Shown: positions 1 through 10,255, counted from the stretch's first letter. The stretch: DNA of 21,204 nucleotides from Chloromonas sp. AAM2 (GCA_004335635.1 QAXH01000521.1:1-21204); one strand, 5' to 3'. Numbers and translations are program-made. The notes: generated by a model from the letters alone, not told the origin.

Positions 1-471
1 CTGGCGCTGCGTCTGCTGATTGGACAGATGCTGCTGCTCTGGCTGGCGCTGTTGCTGCCGCTGACCGCTTGTGACCGCTTGTGACCGTGTGTGTGACCGC
101 TTGTGACCATGTGTGTGACCGCTTGTGACCATGTGTGTGACCGCTTGTGACCCCTTGGGTTCGGCTGGAAACGCGACCATGGATGACCGGGCACATGCGG
201 GCATGCAGGACTGTCTGTGCTCAGGAGAACGTGCATGTGTGACGGCATGTGACTAGGGATGACAAGGAAACAGGCTGGCACGCATGAACAAGGCTCCGCA
301 GCATATACATGTATGTTTACACTGACACAAAGCCGTCAAAGAACACAGATTGGGATTTGCAACGATTTGGGGTCTGACGCACCCTGAGCAATACAGGAGA
401 ACGCATGCGATTGACCATTGTCAGCCGTGTATCCTTGACCTGGCGACATTTCATCGTGTCATAATCTGCAG
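1..471. other. Upstream intronic or unresolved sequence with a TGACCGCTTG minisatellite
   Basis: The 3' end (to 471, tctgcag) is the acceptor of the intron preceding the first recognised PLBD exon. Positions 1-60 are open in two frames and could hold the end of an earlier exon, but I see no PLBD motif there and do not assign it. Positions 62-153 are a tandem array built from tgaccgcttgtgacc and atgtgtg blocks with a unit of about 22 nt. Nothing else is recognisable. Confidence 0.5.
62..153. repeat. Tandem repeat, about 22-bp unit (TGACCGCTTGTGACC + ATGTGTG)
   Basis: Read directly: the block tgaccgcttgtgacc recurs several times, separated by (c/a)(g/t)gtgtg. It begins with a short 10-nt version and ends at ccccttgg. 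It is presumably intronic. Confidence 0.8.
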
Positions 472-3400
472 GTGGGCGATTTGTACGATCTCAATGTGCT
501 ATTTCCACCCGGCGCCCCGTCCAATTCACCCCCTGTCAGCGTCCTGCCAGGCACCACCCACAGCCCTTCACTTGACCCTAAGCAGCGGCGCTACACACCG
601 GGCCATGGGATGGTTGGCGAAGGCGGGTTTGGAGACCTTTTGGAGTGCAGCGCAATCATCCGGATTGACAATGAGACGTTTGTGCAGCGCCAACGCCAGA
701 TGCAGCAGCCACACTACCTGCAGCAGTTGGAAAAACAGCAGCAGGATGAAAAGTGGCACGTTGAAGACGAAGCACGTGGCAGCAAGGATGATGCACGTGG
801 CAGCAAGGATGATGCACGTGGCAGCAAGGATGATGCACGTGGCAGCAAGGATGATGCACGTGGCAGCAAGGATGATGCACGTGGCAGCAAGGATGGTGCA
901 CGCAGCATGGTTGATGGGCGTCTTGCAGAAGGGCAAGAAGCGCATGGTGTACGCAGTAGGCAGCGGCAGTTGAAAGCCAACAGGAAGTCACGCCAGTCAC
1001 ATGATATGCAAGACAGAAACGGGCCACAGGAGCAGGCTTGGAAGCCGGGTGGTATCAAGAGGGTTGGCAAGGGAAAGGTGCACTCAGAGGGTGCTGGTGC
1101 GAGGGAGAGCAAGGAGCCGTACAGGTACCCGTCAGGCCGGCAATCGGTGGGGCGGCAGGCGAGCTCAGGAAGGGCGGGACAGCGGGCCAGGACAAACGGC
1201 AAGACAAGGCAGGAGGCAACGGCCTCCCAGCGCAGATTAATGGCAACCATCGGGGTCGAGCAGAGCGACACACCAATCACAGGCAGCACCGGTGTTCATC
1301 TGTCCAATCAGCTTTCAGAGCAGGAACAACCGCAACAATCAGTAATACGCAGGGCGACAGAAAACGCCTGGCAGTGGTTTTATCAGCTGCTTGTTCGTTT
1401 TCAGCCGTCTGGCCTGCACAGTGCATGGCATAGCCTGGCCACCTGCGGCCAATCCCAGGCAAAGAGTGTGACGAGTGCAAACAGTTTCACCAGTCAGAAG
1501 AGTGAGAAGAAACCGTCGGAAAAGCCGTCCAAGAAACCGTCTGAGGAGGCAGTTATGGTCAAGTTCTGGGCGGGCCATGCCACGTGGCGGCCTTACTACG
1601 CCATGCTTCGCACATGGAAGGTGTATGACTTCCCCTGGAGCGAGACAGGGCCGCTGTCCATATCCTCCTCTCCGGGCTTTCTATTCTCCAAGGACGACTG
1701 GTCAGTGCAGAGTATTGTCCATCCATCAGAAAGCGCGCGAAAGAAGTTTGCCAGTTCTGGGACAATTTGACGGGTACATGAGGTGACTGTTCGTGTGCCC
1801 TGATGTATTGAATGACTGGATTTTTTTGTGGTGAATCCTCGCTACGCTTCTTCCTCACACACACACACATACACATGTTTCACTGACACACAATGGTCGC
1901 TGGCGGTGATACAGATCTATTCACATAAACTGTCCCAGAACTGGCAAACTTGTTCTTTTGCCCCAAGCATTGTTTTCAAACTCCAGGACGCAAGGATAGC
2001 CGTTGGGCCTTCAATGCTGCAACTGAGAATTTGAAAGGATGACATGCCGTCAAGTAAGCCCAAAGTAGGAGTTAGTGTGGACCAAAAGAGGGGCAGTGCA
2101 TCCTTGTGTGGCTAACCACCAACTGCTAAACTGGGTTCAGTACCACTCTCCGGGAGAACATGAGAGGCGAAGCAGATAGTAAACAAATACCAAAGGCTCT
2201 CAACAAGCCTGGCTTCGAGCCACCTCTTGTGGCTGTGAACCGCCTGATCGCATCCCACACGCATGCCAATGGTGACATACCATCAAATTACAGCCTGGTC
2301 CCACCCTTCGTGCCCCCAGGTACACCACTGACAAGCTGGTCATCATGGAGACAACCAATGGTGAGTGAGTGCTGAGGATGTGCCCCCCTGCTCAATTACC
2401 CGTTGTCTGCGGCCTGGCTGAGTGCGTCTCCTGCTTGTCACTGTGACGGCTGCGAAAACGTCAGTTGTGATTACCCGTAAGTGTGTCACTGTGATGGCTG
2501 TGAGACCATCAGGTGCAGTTACCTGTGGCAGCATCGGAGCACAGTCTAAGCCGTGAACGAATGGTTCACAGGACAAAGGCCACCAAAGAGATTCCGACTT
2601 TACTCAGAGTAAAACAAAACAGATGAAAAAAAGTAAAAGCAGAGTAAAAGCAGAGTTAAAAAAACTGTCAACTTGCATCATCAGTATTGCAAAACTGAAG
2701 CGGACCAGTTCCGAACAGTAGTTTAGTACTGCTAGGTCAACATCGCGTCACAAGCTGATCAGTTGTTGGTTTGCCAGGTGAGAGATGTGGATGACGTAAA
2801 CACCACCCTTGCACTGGTTGTGTTGTGTTGTGTTGTGTGCAGGGATCTACAACGCGAGTCTGTACGACCACATTCAGCCCTCCTGTGCGCTCATGTGGCA
2901 GCGGGTCATGGTGAGATGCGGCAATGCTGCTGTGTGGCTTGCAGCCAACCCCAGTTCCAGCATCCAATGCGAGGCACTTTGCGTGGCAGGTGATACATCC
3001 TGCCTGTGACACCACCTAGTGACACAAGACTGCTGTTGATATAGTGACCAAGGTTTTGTCGCATCTGCTTTGAATTGACACGAGTCTTATGGTATTGAGT
3101 TTGGTTTGTCCTGAGTTGAGGGACACACCTCTTGTGCGCCTTGCATGCTTTGACTTGACGTGCACTGTGGCAGGGTGCGCATGGCACTCACTGGTGATGC
3201 TTGGACCCACTGCCTGCTATGCCACGCGTCAGGTGGCTAACTACGGCGCCACATGTGGGCATGAGTGGGTGCAGCTGTTCGCCAAGAGCAACTCAGGCAC
3301 TTACAACAATCAGGTTCGTGCGGGTGCGCGATTCAATGTGGTAGAGGGCATGGTGACATGGTAGAGAAAAACATGGTGAAGAGTGTGCAAACGCGGCTTC

Positions 3401-6400
3401 AAACAACGGGTGGCCTATGGTTAGAAACCAGATGTAACAAACCGTCGGTTGTCACGTACCCCATGTGTGCGTTGCAGTGGATGATTCTCGACGTCAAGGC
3501 GCTCGAGGACGCATGGCTGCATGACGTGCTCTGGGTGCTGGAGCAGATACCAGGGCAGGTGCAGAAGGTGAGAATAAGTATGGCAGTGAGGCAGGGTCAC
3601 CTGCAATCCAGTCACACCTAAAGGGCATGTCACGCCACGTTCGCAGAGGACCTGGGACCCCTGCTTGTTGCACGCTTTCGACATTTGTTTCACCCTGTCC
3701 TAACATATAAAGAAGCACAAACCGTCACACACCGCCACTCGCCTGTCCATAGGCAACTCACCTGGAATACAATGACAGGGTGCGTGGTCCCCAGTCAGCG
3801 CCATGCAAACACCAGGATAGAGGTTGATTATGGCACAAGCTGACCCCAGATAAGTTCGAGTGAGCCGGGCTTCTGCCCATCCGTTACCATAGGCACCGTA
3901 CCTGATACCTCATCTTGCACCTGTCTCATGACCAACAAGCCAATGGTCCAGGTAATTATCAATTGAGGTTGTGCATTCACTTGCAGTTCATTTGAGTCAT
4001 GATCAGCGCATGGGTCCTGACGTGCACGTGCAGGCTGACGTCACTGCGGTGCTTGTTTCCCAAGGCATGTGGACGTCCTACAACGTCCCGTTCTTCGAAC
4101 AGATCTACAACACGTCAGGTGCGCCTGGTGCTGGGCCGGGACTCTGGAATGCGTTATGCAGCTTCAGGAAATTTGTGCATTCAGTGAGCCATCAGGCCTG
4201 GCAGGCCACGACAACAGGTGCACGATCTGGTACTACCGGAGCAAGTGTGCATCAGATGCGGAGTGGCTCCTGATATCATCCGAAATTGCACTGTACTGTT
4301 GCAACCTGCAAGCATGATGGTTGAGGCATTGAGCCATACAACCCAACACAGGCTGCCTGCAAGATCCATCTCATCCACACCGTTCAGCCTGGAGTCCTCA
4401 CGGTCATATGCTCGCCATCAAACTGCAACTAAATTTTTCACTTTGTTGGCCTCTTCGGCGAAGTACATAATCATCTGACGTCCACGACCCACGTGCCCCC
4501 ACGTGCTCTCACCCTTCAGGCTACCCTCTTGACCAGGACCTGTGGCACAGTGCGCCGCGTGCACGCATCTTTGCTCGGGACGGGCCCGAGGTGGACAGCC
4601 TCTCCGGGCTGAAGCACCTCCTGCGACAAAACAAGTAAGGGCAAGGTTCAGGTCTGAGGTGGCATCAGGTAGCAGGATGTCAATGCTCAACCTGCCCAGG
4701 TACAGCTAGGGCCGGATGACAAAGAGGCTGAGGCAATGCAGGGCCTGTGGGCGGGTGATCAAGGGTTTTTTCTGGACTTGAACACGTCCTTAGACAAAAC
4801 AAGTAGGCAGCTGGGCAAGGGGGAAGGTCTGAAGCTGCTGCAAGGGGCAACTTTGGCCAATATTCAACCTGTTTGTGGGCAGCTAAGGGCAGACGATGAC
4901 AGGGTTGCCGGTTGATAATGTCAGCAGATAGACACCCTTGGGCAATGGGCAAGGTCTGGGGCTGCAGCAGGAAGCAGCTCAGGATGAAATTACTGGCCGT
5001 TACCGGGACAGTTAGGGGCAGAGGTTACAGGGGCTGAGACGATTTAGGGGCTGACGGTTGATGACTCAGGAATCGCAAGGCGATGAGCACATGGCATGCA
5101 AAGCATGGTTTTGAGCACGCACTGATTGGCAGAGGGACAGAAACAACACTGGAATCAGTGTGGCAACAGGAAGCCAGAGTACAGAGTCCAGGGCTAGTCA
5201 AGGAGGCAGGGGTTCATGACACTTTAGTTACAGTAGGTGAGGCAACTTGCTCAACAAAATGATATAAATTAACGAGATTCAAACAAGACAAGGACAAAAA
5301 ATCAACAAAATCACAGAAAGTAGCTCAGTATTAGCCATCCAACCCCGAGGAGAGGGGGCTGGAGACAGGCTTGTAGAATGTCCCAGAACTGGCAAAAACT
5401 GTCATGAACACAGCAAACAAACAAGTGGTGGACGTCCAATGATTCACTTAGGGCAATAAAATTCCAAACATGCTGCTGGCAGCTCTGATTGCTGAGTGTT
5501 GCGCGCTTGCTCTGCTATCAATTCAGGGACTGCATGCTGTTCAGCAGCCCCGCTGTCTATCACACTAAACATTTGCTTGCTGTCTATCATACGTCAACAT
5601 TCCTCTGCTTGTTTTTCGCTGCTCAGGTACCAGCACGATCCCTTGTCCGATGGTCGGCCCAGCAATGCCATCGCCGCTCGCCACGACCTGACGCCCACCT
5701 CGGGGCACAGGGCCAACTGGACGCGCAGAGCGTTTGGAGCAGTGGATGCAAAGGCCGTGGACGCACGCTCCTTCCTGTGAGGAACAACACCCAGAGCTAG
5801 CCACGTGCGGTGCATGATGGTCAAATTGTGTTTGCGCACTTATTAGCTGGCCACTGCTGTTCTAGCTAGCCACTGCCTTGTGTGGCATGATGACGACGCT
5901 GGGCACGCACTGGGCTCAAAGCATGCTGATGCTGTGAAGGGACGCGCCTAGCGGCAAGGCTTCCTGCCAGTGCCTACCCTGCCATTTCGCTGACTGGTTT
6001 GTGCATGGCCTGCTACCTCGTGACTCATATAGAACAGGATAAGGATGCCATAGGCTAAACCATTCCATACCTTTACATGCTGCCATTCCTTGGTCTGCGT
6101 TTGTATATATATTGATTACATCAGGGGGACCCACATGCTCCGAGCGCAAACGCTAGCAAGCCATGCAAGAGACGTTTGTTGCCTGCTGTCCCAGTGAATC
6201 CAGTGCATGACCCATTCCCTTCTCTTGCTGTGTTCCCAGGAGCGGCACCACACACGCAATCAACGGGCCCACATTGGACGACCAGCTCCCGTTCCGCTGG
6301 TCCACAGCCGGCTTTGATGGTGTGGTACACCAGGGAACAGCCAACGAGTTTGTGTTTGACTGGCAGCAGTACAGCATGTCATCATCATCACATTCGCCGA

Positions 6401-6411
6401 GCAATGAGTGA
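472..6411 (+). CDS. PLBD: Phospholipase B-like protein (PLBD/LAMA family), 5'-partial, nine exons
   Basis: Exons: 472-1700, 2320-2360, 2843-2910, 3233-3313, 3478-3567, 4034-4118, 4520-4634, 5627-5776, 6240-6411 (stop TGA 6409-6411). All introns are GT-AG, and the exon total is 2031 nt in one frame (676 residues plus stop). Family landmarks in order: GDLYDL; the probable Ntn nucleophile Cys in LLECSAIIRI (codon 646-648); AGHATWRPYYAMLR; FSKDDW/YTTDKLVIMETTN; GIYNASLYDHIQP; NSGTYNNQ/WMILDVK; VLEQIPGQVQ; SYNVPFFEQIYNTSG; RARIFARD; QHDPLS; AIAARHDLTP; GPTLDDQLPFRWST. Known of the family: secreted or lysosomal Ntn-hydrolases that mature by self-cleavage before the Cys, with amidase or phospholipase B activity proposed. 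The first exon starts right after an acceptor AG (470-471), so the signal peptide and early region lie upstream, outside the window or unrecognised in 1-471. Odd: about 290 extra residues lie between the Cys and the AGHATW motif. The family call is very secure; the substrate is unknown. Confidence 0.9.
763..900 (+). repeat. In-frame 21-bp minisatellite inside the PLBD exon
   Basis: A 21-nt unit reading gatgatgcacgtggcagcaa(g) is repeated about six times, nearly perfectly. In the PLBD frame it encodes ARGSKDD heptads, with a first unit beginning DEARGSK and a degenerate last unit DGARSMV. Because 21 is a multiple of three, no copy-number change shifts the frame. The repeat also lacks stops in other frames, which explains the overlapping shadow ORFs on both strands here. 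Confidence 0.9.
1740..1955. mobile_element. MITE-like inverted-repeat element, copy 1 (in PLBD intron 1701-2319)
   Basis: The left end aagtttgccagttctgggac (1744-1763) is matched in inverted orientation by gtcccagaactggcaaactt at 1932-1951. The inward flank of the left end (gggtacatgaggtgactgt) is shared with copy 3 near 13580 (ggttcatatggtgactgt), so these are related elements and not chance repeats. There is no coding capacity. A clear target-site duplication is not visible; outer flanks share A-rich aaagaa-type sequence. Classification as a non-autonomous transposon is an inference. Confidence 0.6.
2585..2668. repeat. A-rich simple repeat (AGTAAAAGCAG units) in PLBD intron
   Basis: Within intron 2361-2842, imperfect units agtaaaagcag/agtaaaagcag/agttaaaaaaac follow agtaaaacaaaacag. 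This is an A-rich low-complexity tract, with no gene content seen. Confidence 0.6.
4603..5060 (+). repeat. Tandem duplication spanning a PLBD exon end, its splice donor and intron sequence
   Basis: The end of the exon closing at 4634 (from tcc 4603 through acaaaacaagtaagg) is repeated at 4771-4803 as tctggacttgaacacgtc followed by cttagacaaaacaagtagg, a shift of 168 nt. Shared intron sequence follows in both units (gggcaagg...ggtctga, caat..tcaacctg, agct-agggc..gatgaca). A third, more diverged unit begins near 4930 (atagacaccctt, gggcaatgggcaaggtctgg). The second copy has an in-frame TGA (4756-4758) 12 nt upstream of its conserved start and no good acceptor after it, so it is more likely a relic than a working alternative exon. 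Confidence 0.7.
5377..5400 (-). repeat. Solitary copy of the GTTTGCCAGTTCTGGGACA-type terminal repeat
   Basis: tgtcccagaactggcaaaaa in PLBD intron 4635-5626 matches the terminal core shared by elements 1-3, but no inverted partner was found nearby. It may be a solo end or a truncated element. Confidence 0.6.
6103..6174 (+). repeat. 71-bp dispersed repeat, copy A (PLBD last intron)
   Basis: Starts gtatatatattgattacatc and ends gcaagccatgcaagagacg. It matches 7520-7590 over its whole length with about a dozen differences, and similarity stops abruptly at both ends. It lies inside intron 5777-6239. Confidence 0.8.
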
Positions 6412-7392
6412 GCTGCCATCTGCGTTCAATACGGTGTTACCGCACAGCATGTCAGAGAGATGCTTTGCCTGAACTCACGGCGACAAATAATTGAAACCTC
6501 CTGCAGTGAGACGACCGGTTTGATTTGAAACACAAACTCTTGAGCGAGGGCGGTTGTTTTCCTGTTACCCTGTGGGCACAACCTCAACAAATTGTCTTAC
6601 AGCGTGAGAATGTCAAACGTCACACGCACACACAGAGCCATGGGCGCCGGGTTAAATGCGTGCACCTTCTGTCGTACAATTCTAGCCATGTGCATAGTGG
6701 TGCAGCAGGTTGGCAAGTAGACGCTGCCACATGACAGGACAGCGAACACTGCTTAAAAAAAACAGAAGTAGGTTGAAACTCTTGTTACCGTTCGCCTTCA
6801 GAGCAGTGCAATGTCCAGCGTTGTGTGCTGTGGGCCTGGCATCCCAGGCCCTTGCATGTCCGAGATCCAGACAAGTGATGCCCAGCCTCCTGTGCTGTGG
6901 CTGCTTTGCAAATTGATATGCAATGCTGGGTCGTGGCTTCACTGCAGCGTCCAGCCTTATGCGCTGTGGCCTGCATGAAACTCTCATGTGTTTGTGCCCA
7001 AGGCCTAAATTGGGTCAGATGGAGGGTTGTGGCTTGCATTGCATCAGGTGTCCGTCTCAGCACGCGCGGCACTGAGGCCCAGGGCTGTTGCACAGTCCGA
7101 CTCGGACTTGTGTTACAGTTGTGCAGCCATCAGTACAGTGTACGGCTATAAGTACAGTGACCGGCACAGTACTTCAGTCAGGCTACTACTGGGTGTTGAT
7201 GCTGCCTTCGTTTTTGAGGTCTTCCTAGGCTGCGTGCCACGGTTACTTGTATGTCATGGCAAGGTTAGTCATACATATGAAGATATTTGATAAGGCATAT
7301 GAATCTGCACTGATACTGTCTCGTGCAGGTTGCTGCATGTGTGCTTGTGACGCCTGGTTAGTAAGCGTGATGATCCACGTGACGAAATTGGT

Positions 7393-7397
7393 TGTAA
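7393..7397 (+). promoter_or_regulatory. Candidate poly(A) signal TGTAA for the PLBD gene
   Basis: TGTAA is the usual polyadenylation signal in chlorophyte algae. This is the first copy I see after the stop at 6411, about 980 nt downstream, which would mean a long 3' UTR. A five-base motif is weak evidence alone. Confidence 0.25.
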
Positions 7398-7519
7398 GAC
7401 TAAAAGCAAACTCAGCAACTTGTGTATTGACGGCAAGCTGTTGTTAGATGCGAGGGGGAAAAGCCTGGCAACATCACTGTCTGGTGCGTGGCAAGAGAGA
7501 TTACCACCTGGGCGCTGCT

Positions 7520-7590
7520 GTATATATATTGATTACATCAGGGCGCTCACATGCACAGCGCGCGAACGCTGGCAAGCCATGCAAGAGACG
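7520..7590 (+). repeat. 71-bp dispersed repeat, copy B (intergenic)
   Basis: Same sequence as 6103-6174, with the same gtatatatattgattacatc start and the same gcaagccatgcaagagacg end. Flanking sequences are unrelated, so this is a copied element and not a segmental duplication. A shorter possible relative (gagcgcgaacgcttgcaa) sits at about 17312-17329 in a TTLL intron. Confidence 0.8.
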
Positions 7591-8229
7591 AGGCTGGATA
7601 CCGTCCTAACCAACCCTGAGCAAGAAGGCAACGTCAAGGCGCACAGAGCAAAGAACAAACACGTCAAAGCTCTGCGGTCAGTCACATTTCAAGAAAAAGA
7701 ATTTTCGGCATACACGGTTTGGCCAGATAAGTACAGCGTGATGCTGATTCTGTAAAGCAGGTTGACCAGAAACGCCTTGATTTGGAGGGTTGGGTGGGTT
7801 GCAGCGAGCCAAAATGGTTGAATGAGACACTGGGTGTCAGCTTGATCCTTAAGAACATGGGAATTATTGCTTTCTAACATCCTTTTATGGTCTCAAGTAC
7901 CCCCCTCCCTTGAAATCATTGTTTGGCACAGTTGAACAACTAACAACAGTTAAGGGAACTTCGAATAGCGGCAAAGGGCGACAAGGCAAATAATGATGAG
8001 CGCTGTGGTGCATATTGGCCTCTACCTTGAAAACCTCAACTACCCAAATACCCCAAAGCAAATACCAAACCAAGTACCAAAAAAATACCAGACAGGGCTT
8101 GCTTGGCTGCAGCCAACTTGGCTGGCTGACGGTGCGTACTTGTTGGGACACACAGCGGGCAACAACACTGGAGACTCCCCTCGTCCGTGCCGCAGTGTGT
8201 ATATGGAAGGGGTGTACGTCACCCGAGCT

Positions 8230-9678
8230 CTATTCGTTGGGAAAGCTCTTGGGGAAGTACTGAAAGGCTGAGCTGAGCTGCACAAAGGTTTCCTCGTCCG
8301 CTGGCACCCCGTGGCGCTCTAGGACGTCTATCACCTGCAGAGGTATGCAGCCGTACTCAAGTTAGAGTTAATATTCGGATTAGGGTTAGACTTATCTTAA
8401 TCTCTTTGATGCGTGTGATGGGACTTGCATGGGGCAAACTGTCAGATGTCGGGTGTAGCAAGCAGCAGATCACATTGTGGGAATTCTGATGGGAATGGTA
8501 TGGCTTGTGAGCTTCCACTGCTTGTGGTTGACATGTCCACGGAGCAAGCTGGTTCGCCACAGGGTCTTGCACAAGACAAGCAAGGTGGTGCGGAAGCAAA
8601 TGGGAGAGATCTTCCAGGGAAGACTCATGCATCATCCCTCGCTTCCGTCAGTGTCCTAAACAGTCCTTCATTCGGCACCCCCTATGTAACTGACAACAAT
8701 CAACAGTGTGTAAAGTCCGTGTAGTTTCATGTCAGCTCCTGCCCACTGACCAAGCTGTAGGCGGCTGTGATCTACTCAACATGGAAACTACTAGTAGCCT
8801 GGGTTTGAGCTACTGTGCATAGGCACCACCTGCGTTTGCCTGTGTTTGTTCGTGAACTTCTGAAGGGCTGGCTGCTGGTTTGTACTGCTATCCATCCGAG
8901 CTTGGCCATATGATTGCTGTCACGTGTCTCTGCATGGAGTCTCTGCTATGTTTGCTTGCAGACCAGTGTAGGGTATTTGATGCATATCCTGAGTTTTGGA
9001 CCTGTTGACCTTGCCCAACCTTGGCAGCGGCGCATGCAAGTAAGCAAACTTGCCTTGAATACGCCTTCAACGTCATTGGCATCGGCACATAGCCGCAGGA
9101 GTTCGTTCAGTGATTGAACAGGGGGAAGAACGTGCTCAGACTGCAGGAGATGAACAGCACGAGAGCAGTTGGTCAAAAGAAGGACAACGAAAGAGCAACA
9201 TACACTGCCACTGGCAATATGGTCCAGCAACAGAACCCTCAACCAGCCATTAGAAACATAACATGCCGTAATTACTTTCAACAAGTTTCAACGCGCCAAA
9301 CTGCGAGACACGTTTTGAAAAACAAATGTGTGTGCTCCACACGGCACTGGCAAGGGTATGTGCTAGTCTAACCCATACTGGAGCCGGCTGTGTACCTCTC
9401 ACCTGTGGTGTTTGTGCAGGCAACCCTACGGTCTCTGGTTGGGTGCTAAATATGGTGCTGGACGAATCATGGTGGCTGCTGTTGCTCTGCAAGCTATGCG
9501 TGCTTTGTCTTCCGCCTTCACTGCTCGTCCCCGAGTCAGTTCTGGGAGGACTGCTGCCTGTGTTTGAAGCCTGTGCTGCTGTGTGCTGTGCTAGCACGGC
9601 GGAACTGACACGTGACAAGGCGTCCACGGCCAAGCGCCGCTGCTCCTGACTGTGTTGCGCCTGGTCGAGCAACTGCAT
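8230..9678 (-). CDS. Pentatricopeptide-repeat-like protein, partly resolved gene model
   Basis: Minus-strand exons supported by sequence and phase: 9678-9403 (Gln/Ser-rich, LLDQAQHSQEQRRLAVDALS..., donor gtgaga), 9140-9054 (SEHVLPPVQSLNELLRLCAD then ANDVEGVFK), probable 8754 down to about 8693-8671 (LGQWAGADMKLHGLYTLLIV), and terminal 8334-8230 (VIDVLERHGVPADEETFVQL, ending FPNE, stop TAG). From SLNELL to YTLLIV is 34-35 residues, the PPR period, and VLERHGVPADEETF fits the end and start of adjacent PPR motifs. PPR proteins bind organellar RNA. Splicing between 8693 and 8335 is unresolved: a TGA follows GGAE at 8670-8668 and about 5 residues are missing. The 5' end is open. The segment at 9678 could start at its ATG, but a pyrimidine-rich acceptor (tgcatgcag) precedes 9672, and a 31-nt exon 9977-9947 (AGASLPPFAQ) would join in phase. 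Confidence 0.6.
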
Positions 9679-10255
9679 GCAAGCAACGGAAACGGAACAT
9701 GCAGTGGTCTCAAATCTCTCTCAAGCACATTTAAGCACAGGTGTGCTCTGTCCATCTGGAAGCACTTAGAGCAACACAAGCAATCCTTTGATCAACAAGT
9801 GAGTCGTTGGCTGAGGCAAAGGCAGCCTAGTATGTCAGCGCATCAATTCGCCTCAAGTCCACCACAGACTGGACACGTGGCAACGTGGCTTGCAAGGCTA
9901 GCCATAAAACACGGTATCATGGCTTGTAAGCAGTTAATTGGCCTACCTGTGCAAAGGGTGGCAGGGAAGCACCAGCACTGGAGGCAAAGGCTCGGGATGC
10001 TCCTAGCCAGACACGCAGGGTGCGTGGTACCATATGCACTGCTTTAGGTTGTGGTAATGAGGTGATCTCTGAGCTGTACCATATGCAGCAATGTGCAGCA
10101 ATTCAACATATGGTTGAACACTTGTGCCCAGATGCACTGTCGGAACATGCTTGCATGTTGGTTGATCACTCTTTTTGGCCGCCGCTCACGAGATGTCGAG
10201 AGGACGCATTTCGACGTTTTGGATTCCTCGCTTACTTCACGAACCATTCGCTACA
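9679..10255. other. Divergent upstream region between the PPR-like and EF-hand genes
   Basis: Probably holds the unresolved 5' end of the minus-strand PPR-like gene (candidate mini-exon 9977-9947 with acceptor gcctccag and donor cacag/gtagg) and the promoter and 5' UTR of the EF-hand gene starting at 10256. The 131-codon plus-strand ORF at 9652-10047 has no recognisable character. No TATA-like element is convincing. Confidence 0.4.

Larger units (their letters stand above)
6412..8229. other. Convergent intergenic region: 3' flanks of the PLBD and PPR-like genes
   Basis: No exon-like block with family sequence was found on either strand. It contains repeat copy B, imperfect repeats around 6812-7100 (gtccagc..tgtgctgtgg versus gtccagc..gcgctgtggcc), an aaataccaaa-rich tract at 8045-8090, and candidate TGTAA poly(A) signals for the plus-strand gene at 7393-7397 and 7751-7755. 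The short ORFs here have no recognisable protein character. Confidence 0.5.

Noticed and set aside
1..60. Leu- or Ala-rich open segment that might be an upstream PLBD exon
   Set aside because: Open over only about 60-70 nt at the window edge, no PLBD motif, and no clear donor with matching phase to the exon at 472.
568..1289. Overlapping minus- and plus-strand ORFs across the 21-bp repeat (including a 191-codon minus ORF)
   Set aside because: The repeat is free of stops in several frames, so these ORFs are by-products. Only the plus frame connects to PLBD motifs on both sides.
2100..2235. Possible tRNA-derived SINE (gggttcagtacc and ggcttcgagcc resemble a B box)
   Set aside because: No matching A box at the right distance and no cloverleaf could be drawn; two weak B-box-like strings are not enough.
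8375..8392. Telomere-like ttagggttag
   Set aside because: One and a half units only, in an intron; algal telomeres are normally long arrays of TTTAGGG or TTTTAGGG.
8425..8724. 99-codon plus-strand ORF and its 92-codon antisense partner
   Set aside because: Neither has recognisable character; the region is better explained as intron and exon of the minus-strand PPR-like gene.
9652..10047. 131-codon plus-strand ORF
   Set aside because: No recognisable domain, no splice or start support, and it overlaps the likely 5' part of the minus-strand PPR-like gene.
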